DNA of 64,000 nt from Bacteroides ovatus. GTDB lineage: Bacteria; Bacteroidota; Bacteroidia; Bacteroidales; Bacteroidaceae. The notes under the pieces were generated by a model. That model searched no databases. It saw nothing but the letters and a program-made list of their open reading frames with translations, and was not told the origin of the DNA. The translations under genes and the position numbers were made by a program. Shown in pieces: positions 53,286 through 62,498 of the stretch; positions within the stretch are counted from its first letter, which is position 1, and each line of letters opens with the position of its first letter. Where the stretch lies: NCBI RefSeq assembly GCF_001314995.1, contig NZ_CP012938.1, forward strand, positions 3,038,001 through 3,102,000, written 5' to 3'.

Positions 53286-55850
53286 TTACTTCCTCGATTT
53301 TATTATCACCTCGCCAGCCTGCAATCCGTTACTTTCGGCTTTCACTCGGATTGTTCCCGTCTCGCCTTTCTTTGTCCGTACTATTGCGAGCGCCATTCCG
53401 TTAAACGCCTTGCGCTGCGGTGACTGAAACGACTCAAACGACGTGGCGTCACCATTGTCGGTGGCGATGATTTCAGCAGGTCCCTCCACAGAGAACTTCA
53501 CCGTCGCATCGCTTCGTGGCACAAGTGTACCCTGCGCATCGCAGACCTTCAGCGTGATGAAAGCGAGATCCTTGCCATCACATGTTATCTTGTTGCGATC
53601 AGCAGAGAGTTGCAGAGTGGCAGCTTCCAATGCTGTGCGCTGCACAGCCGTCGCCCACTCCTTGCCGTCCTTATATGCAACCACCTTTATCTCGCCCGGC
53701 TCGTACGCCACGTCATGCCACACCAGTCGATAATCTTGTCGCGCCACCTTCTTCTTGCGTCCGAGGCTCTTGCCGTTTAGGAACAGCTCCGCCTCATCCC
53801 CCGATGTATATACATGCACCGGAACTTTTTGCCCCACTCTCTCTGGCCAAGTCCAGTGAGGCAGGATGTGAGCCATCGGATAGTCAGGCCGCCAGTGCGA
53901 CTGATAGAGATAATATCGGTCTTTCGGAAATCCCGCCAAGTCCACAATGCCGAAGTAACTGCTGCGTGATGGCGGAGTCTTTTTTCTCAGTTCCTCCAGT
54001 TCCTTAGCCACCTCAGCCTGCTTCGCCTTGTCATGGCGATAGTTGGTCAATACCGTCTCGTCAGAATTATACGGCGTAGGCTCACCCAAATAGTCAAATC
54101 CCGTCCACACAAACTCACCCATCAGGTGAGGCTTCTCCTCAAACATGCGGAACATAGCGTCGGGCGGACACATCCATCCCGTGTTCAGCTGTCCCTTGTG
54201 ACGGTAGTCGTAAGACGAAATCTGATAGTTCTGCAATGCATCGCGATCGTAATTAAAAGTGTAAAAACCACGAGTGCTTACCTGTGACGAAGTCTCTGCG
54301 CACAGTGTCGGCATATCCTTGTATCGTGGGTCTTTCTCAAATCGCTCCTGCCCGCCGTAGAAATAGTTTATTCCCATCACGTCGAGCGACAGCGGTGCTC
54401 CCACGTCACGCGCTCCGTCAGGGTCGTTATATCCCGCAGTCAGCGGACGGGTCGAATCTTCGCGGCGGGCGATGTCGGCAAGGTGTTTCGTTATCTCCAC
54501 CCCGCGCTGCTCTATCACCTCGTTGCCTATCGACCACAGCACGACACATGGATGGTTGCGGTCTCGATGTATCATCGCCTTCAAATCCTTTTCATGCCAC
54601 TGCTCATACATACGGGCGTAATCACTTTTACGCTTGCCTGCCGCCCATGCGTCGAAGGCTTCGTCCATCACGAGAAATCCCATCTTGTCTGCCAAATGCA
54701 AAAACTCCGGAGCCGGCGGATTATGCGAGCATCGTAGAGCGTTGTCCCCCATCTCGCGCAGTATGCGGAACTGTCGTTTCAGCGCACTCAGATTAAACGC
54801 TGCGCCCAGAGCCCCAAGGTCGTGGTGGTTGCACGTGCCCTTTATCACCGTCACCTTTCCGTTGAGTTTAAACCCGTCGCGAGCCGTAAACTCAATGGTA
54901 CGCACGCCAAAGGCGGTGCGGTATTCGTCAATCAGCTTTCCGTCTGTATATAATCGTGTGACAGCCGCATAGCGGTTGGGCGAGTCCACTTCCCATAACT
55001 TGGGACTCTTTATCTCGCCTCCGATGTTCACTTTCATGCTGCCGTTAGCTCTCACCGCCACTTCTTTATTCTCCAATCGTGCCGCCCTGCCACGCAGACG
55101 GTCATCAGCATCCAAAACATATATGCTTGTTTCCACACTGACAGTCTTCACCACCGATGTATGGTTTTCTATTGTTGTCTCTACATTCACCTTCGCCGCA
55201 ACGGTGCTCACCTCAGGAGTAGTCACGAATGTCCCCCAATGCCCGACATGCACCTGTTCGGTCTTCGTCAACCATACGTTGCGGTAGATTCCCGCTCCCG
55301 AATACCAGCGAGAGTCAAACTTCTCTGTGTTCAATTTCACGGCTATAAGATTGTCTTCGCCGAACTTCACGTATGGCGTAAGGTCGAAACGGAATGAATT
55401 GTATCCATACGGCCATTCGCCCACGAACGTCCCATTCACCCATACCTCGGTATAACACATCGCACCATCAAAGTCAATATATATCCTCCGTCCTGCATCG
55501 CTCTTGTCTAAAGTGAAATTCTTCCTATACCATCCGATGGCCTTGTAAGGCAGTTTTCCCATCTCTCCCGCCAGTTCTATACGGAACGGTCCTTCGATAG
55601 CCCAATCGTGTGGCAACTCCAATTTCCTCCATCGACTGTCATCAAAAGCCGGCTTTTCCAGTCCCTTAGGTTCATCAATTCGCCCTCCATCAGGCTGTAG
55701 GCCATAGCGGCAGAAACGCCAGTTGTCATTAAAACTCTCGCAAGCCGGTTGTCCGTTGCGTGTCAGTGTCTTGTTCGTTGCGACCGCATCAGTGCCAACC
55801 AGCAGCATAATTGCCATAAATAGCAATTTGAAATAAAAAAATCTTCTCAT
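53286..55850 (-). CDS. Secreted GH2 beta-galactosidase-like enzyme
   Basis: An 854-residue GH2 protein with signal peptide (about 1-24). It has sugar-binding jelly roll (about 35-210, WYSGAGIYRNVWL), Ig-like domain, barrel with acid/base Glu444 (WSIGNEVIEQ) and nucleophile Glu519 (LCAETSSQ), and C-terminal Ig-like and invasin-like domains to 854. It is distinct from the GH2 at 39909 but has the same domain plan. It follows GH31 after 27 bases. Predicted to remove beta-galactose (or another beta-hexose) exposed in the side chains. Confidence 0.9.
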   Translation of the reverse strand: MRRFFYFKLLFMAIMLLVGTDAVATNKTLTRNGQPACESFNDNWRFCRYGLQPDGGRIDEPKGLEKPAFDDSRWRKLELPHDWAIEGPFRIELAGEMGKLPYKAIGWYRKNFTLDKSDAGRRIYIDFDGAMCYTEVWVNGTFVGEWPYGYNSFRFDLTPYVKFGEDNLIAVKLNTEKFDSRWYSGAGIYRNVWLTKTEQVHVGHWGTFVTTPEVSTVAAKVNVETTIENHTSVVKTVSVETSIYVLDADDRLRGRAARLENKEVAVRANGSMKVNIGGEIKSPKLWEVDSPNRYAAVTRLYTDGKLIDEYRTAFGVRTIEFTARDGFKLNGKVTVIKGTCNHHDLGALGAAFNLSALKRQFRILREMGDNALRCSHNPPAPEFLHLADKMGFLVMDEAFDAWAAGKRKSDYARMYEQWHEKDLKAMIHRDRNHPCVVLWSIGNEVIEQRGVEITKHLADIARREDSTRPLTAGYNDPDGARDVGAPLSLDVMGINYFYGGQERFEKDPRYKDMPTLCAETSSQVSTRGFYTFNYDRDALQNYQISSYDYRHKGQLNTGWMCPPDAMFRMFEEKPHLMGEFVWTGFDYLGEPTPYNSDETVLTNYRHDKAKQAEVAKELEELRKKTPPSRSSYFGIVDLAGFPKDRYYLYQSHWRPDYPMAHILPHWTWPERVGQKVPVHVYTSGDEAELFLNGKSLGRKKKVARQDYRLVWHDVAYEPGEIKVVAYKDGKEWATAVQRTALEAATLQLSADRNKITCDGKDLAFITLKVCDAQGTLVPRSDATVKFSVEGPAEIIATDNGDATSFESFQSPQRKAFNGMALAIVRTKKGETGTIRVKAESNGLQAGEVIIKSRK

Positions 55851-55877
55851 ATTTTCTTATATCGTTAACTTCACTTG

Positions 55878-58295
55878 TTATAGCTTTATAGCGATTTTCT
55901 TGCCATTGTAATCTACCGTCTTTTGTTTACTATCCGGCAACGTCACCCTGAATGTTTTCTTAGCAGTCATGCCACGGAATGAACCTCGGCGGTTGTGTAT
56001 CGTGAGCGTGCGTGTGCGGTTGTTCCATGTCATGGGAATCTCGCTGTATTTGCCCTGTTCATAGTCATAGCCGTCACCACGATCTTCATATAGCGTAAAC
56101 TCGGCATTAGCTCCGGGATAAACACGTATCTCAAGATTATCCCACACCTTCTCGCCACTATACTGTACATCAGGGCCTATCGGCAATATCGAACCACCAC
56201 GGATGAAGAAAGGAATCTCGCTGAACGGAATCTCAAGTTTCACGTCCTGACCTCCATCGTATACCTTGTCGTTATGGAAATAATACCATCGGCTGCCGGC
56301 GGGCAGATAGACTGTATGCTCCGAGGGATGGCTGAAATCCACATTTTCCATTGCATTCATTTGGGTCCTCCCCGTATTTTTGTCCCATCCCGCATTAGCA
56401 TCGGCATCGTGGCGAACAACCTCCGGCGTGTACTGCGCATTGAGTATAGGAGTGGCAAGGATGGCGCGACCGAACATATACTCATCGTTGAGACTCTTAG
56501 CCTTTGTGTCAGTAGGGAAGTCCATCACCAAGGCACGCATAAACGTATCACGCCGCTTACTCACGCTCCATGACGTGCTATAAACATAAGGCAAGAGACG
56601 ATAACGCAACTTTATCGCTCCTAGGAGGGCATCATAAACAGGTTCGCCTGCCTTACCATAATAATACAACTCGCGAGGTACGTCTGCACCATGACTGCGC
56701 ATCATTGGAGTAAACACTCCCTGCTGTGTCCAACGGGCATAAAGCTCATGATAGGCGGGATTCTCGTAGGCAGGCTTACCTTTCCACGAACGGTTGTATG
56801 AACCGGCGAAAAATCCACCGAGGTCAGAATTAAAATTAGGATTGCCGGTAAGTGAAAAATTCAACCCTGCGGGAACCTGCTTTCTAAGCATATCCCATGT
56901 AGACACTACATCGCCGCTCCACACATTAGCACCATAACGCTGCTGACCAAAGGTGCATGAACGAGTAAGTATAAACACACGTGAACTGTCGCTCTCAGCA
57001 CGCTGATGGTCGTACACACCGCCAACGGTCATCAGCGGAAAGGCGCACAACACACTGCGATAGCTGCCCATACCTGTCTGTCGGTCGAAATCCGCTGGTT
57101 GCCAATTGAAGTGGTCAGGTTCTGTACTGTCCATCCACCAGCCGTCCATTCCAAGATCGTAGATGCGCTTCAGATTCTCCCAATATATATCACGAGCTTC
57201 CGAAGAATAGCAGTTATACACCCTTACACCACTCGGATAATCCTGACGTGGAGGCCACTGATGACTGATGCCCGACTGCGGCCATGTCTTTATGTCAAAC
57301 AACAGTCCTTTCTCATCAAGCTGGCGGTAAGGCTTCGTCATCGGTCCAAACGACGACCAAATAGAAATCATACATTTAGCATTCTGTGCATGGACCTCGT
57401 CAATCATCGCCTTAGGATTTGGAAACGACTCGCTCATAAACTCCATAGCGTTCCACAGATAGTTGTTTCCCCAATACTGCCAGTCCTGAATCATACAGTC
57501 TATCGGTACTCCATCCTTACGATAACGATGAAGCACATCAAGCAATTCCTGCTGACTTTTATATCTCTCACGGCTCTGCATAAATCCATACGACCACAGT
57601 GGCAGCATTGGTACATCGCCCGTAAGTTCACGAACGCCCGACACCACTCCATCGGCATTACCTCCATATATAAAATAATAGTCTACGGCATCGCCCACTT
57701 CCGACGAGAAAGCAACTTCAGTGCCTTTATCAGAAATATTTGTAGGCGAATAATTATCCCAATATATTCCGTATCCTTTTTCCGACTGGAAGAACAGCAC
57801 ACCGTCCTCTGTATTTCCCGGTCGCAACTGTCTGTTTACTCCCCGCTGTGACATCTTTCCGTTTTGCAATATGCCGAGACCATATATAGCCTCGTCTTTC
57901 TCTAACCTGAATCCCTGCTTCACTTTCCACGACTTACGCCCAGCGTCATCTACCGAAGTGAACACTGCTTCCGATGCTTCCCTAACAATCTCTGCACGCT
58001 TCGCCATGCGATAAACAATCTCACCACTGTGTTTTGCCACTGCAATCTGTATGCGGCTGTCCGAGAGGAACAGTGTGTCCTGCGTCTCCTTTACCTTGAC
58101 TTTAATGTCCTTCGGAGCGGCAGTCACTGCGAGGCTTTTCCTTACAAACTCCGCCGTAGTAGGTGTCTTCACCACTCGCACCACACCGTCGGCATACCAT
58201 TCCACCTTGACTTGTCCTTGCCCCACTTTCACTGTATAAGTGGCCGCTTCACTTGTCCCTGCCAGCAAACAGAGTAAAAAACAAAATTTTCTCAT
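55878..58295 (-). CDS. Secreted GH31 enzyme without PA14 insert
   Basis: An 805-residue GH31 protein with signal peptide (about 1-17). The barrel is preceded by the usual N-terminal beta domain and contains the nucleophile Asp389 in WWMDSTEPDHF. The acid/base is likely the Asp in WSGDVVSTWD, further on. It lacks the PA14 module of the neighbouring GH31, and Ser-Thr-Glu-Pro in place of Ala-Thr-Glu-Pro suggests a different pocket. Alpha-xylosidase and alpha-glucosidase are both possible. It starts 12 bases after the GH29 stop and lies 27 bases from GH2, in the same leftward run. Confidence 0.88.
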   Translation of the reverse strand: MRKFCFLLCLLAGTSEAATYTVKVGQGQVKVEWYADGVVRVVKTPTTAEFVRKSLAVTAAPKDIKVKVKETQDTLFLSDSRIQIAVAKHSGEIVYRMAKRAEIVREASEAVFTSVDDAGRKSWKVKQGFRLEKDEAIYGLGILQNGKMSQRGVNRQLRPGNTEDGVLFFQSEKGYGIYWDNYSPTNISDKGTEVAFSSEVGDAVDYYFIYGGNADGVVSGVRELTGDVPMLPLWSYGFMQSRERYKSQQELLDVLHRYRKDGVPIDCMIQDWQYWGNNYLWNAMEFMSESFPNPKAMIDEVHAQNAKCMISIWSSFGPMTKPYRQLDEKGLLFDIKTWPQSGISHQWPPRQDYPSGVRVYNCYSSEARDIYWENLKRIYDLGMDGWWMDSTEPDHFNWQPADFDRQTGMGSYRSVLCAFPLMTVGGVYDHQRAESDSSRVFILTRSCTFGQQRYGANVWSGDVVSTWDMLRKQVPAGLNFSLTGNPNFNSDLGGFFAGSYNRSWKGKPAYENPAYHELYARWTQQGVFTPMMRSHGADVPRELYYYGKAGEPVYDALLGAIKLRYRLLPYVYSTSWSVSKRRDTFMRALVMDFPTDTKAKSLNDEYMFGRAILATPILNAQYTPEVVRHDADANAGWDKNTGRTQMNAMENVDFSHPSEHTVYLPAGSRWYYFHNDKVYDGGQDVKLEIPFSEIPFFIRGGSILPIGPDVQYSGEKVWDNLEIRVYPGANAEFTLYEDRGDGYDYEQGKYSEIPMTWNNRTRTLTIHNRRGSFRGMTAKKTFRVTLPDSKQKTVDYNGKKIAIKL

Positions 58296-58307
58296 ATTTA
58301 TTTTTCA

Positions 58308-60422
58308 TTAATTCGTTATGATATCAAATTCCGAATATCCCGCCACATTGTCATTACTACTGTTCGCCTTGGCTCTCAGCCTCACATAACGGGCTTTCAC
58401 CGGGGCGAACTCCACGGTATGCCACGCTGCGGGGTTATTGCGGATGTTAGAGAATTCGCCTTCAGTCACTTTCCGCCAGTTACTGCCGTTGTCAGATACG
58501 TAAAATTCATAAAATGTGATGAAGCCTGAGGCGAAAAGGGCGCTTTGGTCGGGCAGATAGCGGAAGCCGCGCATCTCCACTTTCTCGCCGAGGTCAATCG
58601 TCAAGTCAGCAGGCATCGCTCCGCGCTGATGCCAGTTGCTGCCGTGATTACCGTCAATAGCCCATACTGCATTACGGTCGGCAGAGATTACTGCCCACTT
58701 CTTGTGTGAGATATCAAATGACTCCGCACTTATGGCACTCTCCCTGCCAGTTGTTTCATCGACGGAAATCGCTTTTACGCTTACCCTACCCTCTGTCGGT
58801 ACAGGACCAGTGTATCGCCGCGACGAACGTGTGGGTACCGTTCCATCAAGCGTGTAGAATACCGCCGACTCATGGTCTGATGGAATGATCACCACCTCGC
58901 CATCCTTACCTCTCGTCACTGCCGGAGCATGGAGAATCTGCGGAGCATTGTATAACTCTACATTAGATAAAAGTGGCGTGCCATCGCTGTCATCTATGCT
59001 GATGCGCAGCGCATCCGCCTTCACCGTGCCAAATCTCAGTATTCGCTTATATCCGATGGTCGTCTCGCGAGCCAATTCCTTCCACTCTTGCTTAGGCAAA
59101 TGTCCGTCAACGGCTGCATTGCTGACAAGAGCTTCTACCTTGAATGATTTCACTCTCTGTCCCAGCTGTATATACTCCTGAATGAGCAGTCTGTTTACAG
59201 TTGTCGGTCTCTTGAACTTCAGAGTGATGGCGACGGGTTTCTTACCGTCTGCTGCCGTCCAATAAGTGTCGGCCTTGCCATCGATGGCTTTTGCCGCGCT
59301 GTATTTTGAACTAAGCTCGCTGTCGGCTGTCGCCTTTGTCTTTCGTGCAAGATTATCTGCAAAGGTCTGGTCGAGCGTTACCTTCAGTTCCTTCATTGCT
59401 TTGACATCGTTCTCATGAATGAGTCCGCGGCGGTCTATTGGAAAGTTGAGTAGCCATGTAGCGTTGCGCCCCACGGAATTATAGTATATGTTGAGCAGTT
59501 GCGACAGTGACTTTACTTTTGAGTCCTCATACGTATGGTAAAACCATCCAGGACGTATCGACACGTTCACCTCGCCCGGTACCCAGTCCGTTCCCATCTC
59601 TCGTCCAAAACGCAGCACATCCGTATCTGCTGTACCCGGCACAAACTCATGAGCGTCAAATCGGCTCCAGTTGGTTTCACCTATAGAACCTCCCTCATTA
59701 CCGCACCAGCGGATGTCAGGTCCTGCCTCGTTCCATATTATCGCATTCGGTTGTAGCTTGCGTATCAGCTCTATTGTTCCCGGCCAATCGTAATATGTCG
59801 CACGGTCTATCACGCGATTCTCCCTCGCTCCACCGTAATATCCCCATCCACCGTTGGCCCCGTCGAACCATACTTCAAACACGTCGCCATAATTGGTCAA
59901 TAGCTCCGTCAACTGGTTGCGGAAGTATTCCACGTAAGAGGGGCGTCCATAATCGGCTCGGTTTCGATCCCACGGCGAGAGATACACTCCGAACTTCAAT
60001 CCGAACTCCCGACAAGCATCCGACAGTTCCCTTACCAAATCGCCCCGTCCCTCGCGCCATGGCGAGTTCTTCACCGAGTATTCGGTATACTTCGACGGCC
60101 ACAGGCAGAATCCGTCGTGATGTTTCGCCGTAAGTATCACCCCCTTCAGCCCCGACTCCTTGCATACCCGCGCCCACTGTCGGCAATCTAACTCCGTGGG
60201 GTTAAAGAGTTTCGGATCGTTACTTCCGTCACCCCACTCCTGGTCGGTATAAGTGTTTATCGAGAAATGGATGAAGGCATACTGCTCCATCCGCTGCCAC
60301 TCCAATTGCATGGTGTTGGGAACAGGGCCTACAGCTTCCAATCCGCTCTGGGCATACACACTTCCGCTCGCTATAGCCATCATAGCGATGGCGGTCAATA
60401 AGAAAACTTTCCTGCGTATCAT
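58308..60422 (-). CDS. Secreted GH29 alpha-L-fucosidase with discoidin-like modules
   Basis: A 704-residue secreted enzyme (signal peptide 1-24). The GH29 barrel (about 30-345) has the nucleophile Asp187 in VWFDGANGGWGYYG and typical DGFCLWPSKYTEYS and FGVYLSPWDRN motifs. A galactose-binding-like module (about 360-480), a short CHB-HEX-like beta domain (about 490-560) and a second F5/8-type module (about 600-704, LTIDLGEKVEMRGFRYLP) follow. It should cleave terminal alpha-L-fucose. Together with alpha-xylosidase and beta-galactosidase this is the toolkit for fucosylated xyloglucan-like side chains. It starts 21 bases after the GH43 gene. Confidence 0.93.
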   Translation of the reverse strand: MIRRKVFLLTAIAMMAIASGSVYAQSGLEAVGPVPNTMQLEWQRMEQYAFIHFSINTYTDQEWGDGSNDPKLFNPTELDCRQWARVCKESGLKGVILTAKHHDGFCLWPSKYTEYSVKNSPWREGRGDLVRELSDACREFGLKFGVYLSPWDRNRADYGRPSYVEYFRNQLTELLTNYGDVFEVWFDGANGGWGYYGGARENRVIDRATYYDWPGTIELIRKLQPNAIIWNEAGPDIRWCGNEGGSIGETNWSRFDAHEFVPGTADTDVLRFGREMGTDWVPGEVNVSIRPGWFYHTYEDSKVKSLSQLLNIYYNSVGRNATWLLNFPIDRRGLIHENDVKAMKELKVTLDQTFADNLARKTKATADSELSSKYSAAKAIDGKADTYWTAADGKKPVAITLKFKRPTTVNRLLIQEYIQLGQRVKSFKVEALVSNAAVDGHLPKQEWKELARETTIGYKRILRFGTVKADALRISIDDSDGTPLLSNVELYNAPQILHAPAVTRGKDGEVVIIPSDHESAVFYTLDGTVPTRSSRRYTGPVPTEGRVSVKAISVDETTGRESAISAESFDISHKKWAVISADRNAVWAIDGNHGSNWHQRGAMPADLTIDLGEKVEMRGFRYLPDQSALFASGFITFYEFYVSDNGSNWRKVTEGEFSNIRNNPAAWHTVEFAPVKARYVRLRAKANSSNDNVAGYSEFDIITN

Positions 60423-60443
60423 TCTTTTTATAGTTTTTGATAA

Positions 60444-62471
60444 CTATTTACTTCTCACTGCGAAGTACTTCACCACACCCTTATAGCAGCATTCTACCAT
60501 GCCATCCTTAGAAGCAGAGGGCTGAGTTATCTTTATGCTCACCTCGGGTGATGTAGCTTTCGCTGTAATTACCGGATTTCGAGAAGTGTCCGTTGCATCA
60601 ACTTGCACCAAATAATGATTATACCCAGTAATACCATTTTCAGCCGTTGAACGCACTGGATACTTCGGCATTTCAGCCGCTTTACCATCCACATAGATTT
60701 GTACTTCAGGAGCGATGTGGCGAATCAGTTTCTGATATTTACTGCCAAACCCTAGACCGATGAAATCATAAAGTGCTGTATGAGGTTTCCCTTCAGCCAC
60801 CAAATAGATAGCATGCTTGCCCTTCAAACCATCCACATAAGAAGAGACATCCAATGTAAACTCTTGTATAGAAGAGGCAGAACCGGCAGGCACCTCTATC
60901 TCACCCAGTTTGCGTCCTTTCCATGCAGCGTTGTCCCAAGGACCATCTATCCACACACTCACCTTGAAGCCATCCTTCACCAAAGGAGCCAAGAAGATAC
61001 TGAGCTTAGTCTGATTTCCTTTGCGAGTACCCGCAAAAGCCTTGAGTCCCAATTTATCTTTTTTGAGCCCACCAAATCCAAAATACTTATAACCAATGAC
61101 ATCACCATGTTTCACGTTGGTACAAGGAGCATGGTTATCCCAAATATCCCAAGAGTCTTGCATGGTTTGCCCATTACTCAAATAGCAAGCATATCCGGCT
61201 GAATAAAATTGGTAAGGGTCCAGACCAAAGATATTAAAGCCCTCAGAGGTCACCTCGGCTCCTCGATAGGAATCACCATTGCTGGCCATTGCACTCCACT
61301 CCTTATTTTTAGCATATGGATCAAAAGCCGTAATCACCACTTTTCCACCATCAGCCACCGAACGCTTATCACATTCTATGTTGATGGGAGCCACCATACT
61401 CTGACGCGCGTTACCAAAACCACGAGGAGGACGATGATAAAACACATACCATTGCCCATTAATCTGTTCAATGCTGCCATGCGTATTGTGCCCGGCATTG
61501 GTTGTCTGCAGAGCATTACCCTCTTTGTTCAATACCGGTGCGCGAGAATCCACCAGCACGCCACCAGCCCTCCATGGTCCCAGCGGAGTATCACCATAAG
61601 CATAGCGGAGCGATGAGTTGGTACTACCCAAGCCATAATCAGGACCTGAATAACCACTGTATATCATCAAATACTTATTGCCCACCTTACGGATAGAGGA
61701 AGCCTCGAAGAAATTGAATCGCCCCAAGTCTTCCCCCTGATAAATATAAGGAGATTCCTTGTCAGATTCTCTACGCAACTCGCCATAACGGGTACTGGCA
61801 GGAATCAATGATTTCACTACCTCCGTACCAGGACGAACTGTACACATGGTGTTTTGGTCAAGCTCAGCTACCGATGATTTTTGAAAGCCCCAATAGGCGT
61901 AAGCCCTGAATCCAACCTCATAATCAGGATCCTTGGGATCAGTCACATACTCCACATACACCGATGGGTCAAATCCAATCACGCTACCTTCAGTAGTACG
62001 TGTTCCGTCAGCCGTCAGGTTAATGGGCGTAAAAGGACCATCAGGACGACTTCCTTTGGCCACCATCGCCACACGCCCACGACCACAACTATGTGGATAC
62101 AGGTAATATTCCTTAATTCCATCCTTGCGTTTCACTTCCACAAGGTCAGGGGCAAACATCACATCCCATTTACCATCAACTTTATACGTAAAAATAGGAC
62201 CTTCATCACGCCAATTCGTCAAATCATCCACGGCAGCAGACCACGCATGGATATCAGCACCACAATAACCCGTAAATCTTACATCATGAGACCCTATGAT
62301 ATATACCCGATATTTACCGGGTTGATCGGGATCTTCAAAGACATGAGGCTCTCCATCAGGCAAATGCTCCCACAGGGGCAGATAAGGATTTGCATTCTGA
62401 GCCACTACACACATGGGAACTGTCAAGAACCATGTAATCAATACTACAAATATCGCATTTATTCTTCTCAT
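60444..62471 (-). CDS. Secreted large GH43 enzyme with C-terminal CBM-like region
   Basis: A 675-residue secreted protein (signal peptide about 1-25). The GH43 propeller (about 28-390) has catalytic Asp47 (PHVFEDPDQ), Asp168 (IGFDPSVYVEY) and Glu256 (FNFFEASSIRK). The C-terminal part (about 400-675) contains a CBM6-like beta-sandwich (LGEIEVPAGS, YVDGLKGKHAIYLV) and a further beta domain. Likely an alpha-L-arabinofuranosidase or beta-xylosidase, or a galactan-active GH43; the subfamily cannot be fixed by eye. It lies 27 bases from the next gene upstream. Confidence 0.85.
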   Translation of the reverse strand: MRRINAIFVVLITWFLTVPMCVVAQNANPYLPLWEHLPDGEPHVFEDPDQPGKYRVYIIGSHDVRFTGYCGADIHAWSAAVDDLTNWRDEGPIFTYKVDGKWDVMFAPDLVEVKRKDGIKEYYLYPHSCGRGRVAMVAKGSRPDGPFTPINLTADGTRTTEGSVIGFDPSVYVEYVTDPKDPDYEVGFRAYAYWGFQKSSVAELDQNTMCTVRPGTEVVKSLIPASTRYGELRRESDKESPYIYQGEDLGRFNFFEASSIRKVGNKYLMIYSGYSGPDYGLGSTNSSLRYAYGDTPLGPWRAGGVLVDSRAPVLNKEGNALQTTNAGHNTHGSIEQINGQWYVFYHRPPRGFGNARQSMVAPINIECDKRSVADGGKVVITAFDPYAKNKEWSAMASNGDSYRGAEVTSEGFNIFGLDPYQFYSAGYACYLSNGQTMQDSWDIWDNHAPCTNVKHGDVIGYKYFGFGGLKKDKLGLKAFAGTRKGNQTKLSIFLAPLVKDGFKVSVWIDGPWDNAAWKGRKLGEIEVPAGSASSIQEFTLDVSSYVDGLKGKHAIYLVAEGKPHTALYDFIGLGFGSKYQKLIRHIAPEVQIYVDGKAAEMPKYPVRSTAENGITGYNHYLVQVDATDTSRNPVITAKATSPEVSIKITQPSASKDGMVECCYKGVVKYFAVRSK

Positions 62472-62498
62472 TGGATTTAATAATAAATTATAGATTGT

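Noticed and set aside
57006..57851. 281-codon plus-strand frame
   Set aside because: Antisense to the catalytic region of GH31; no features of its own.
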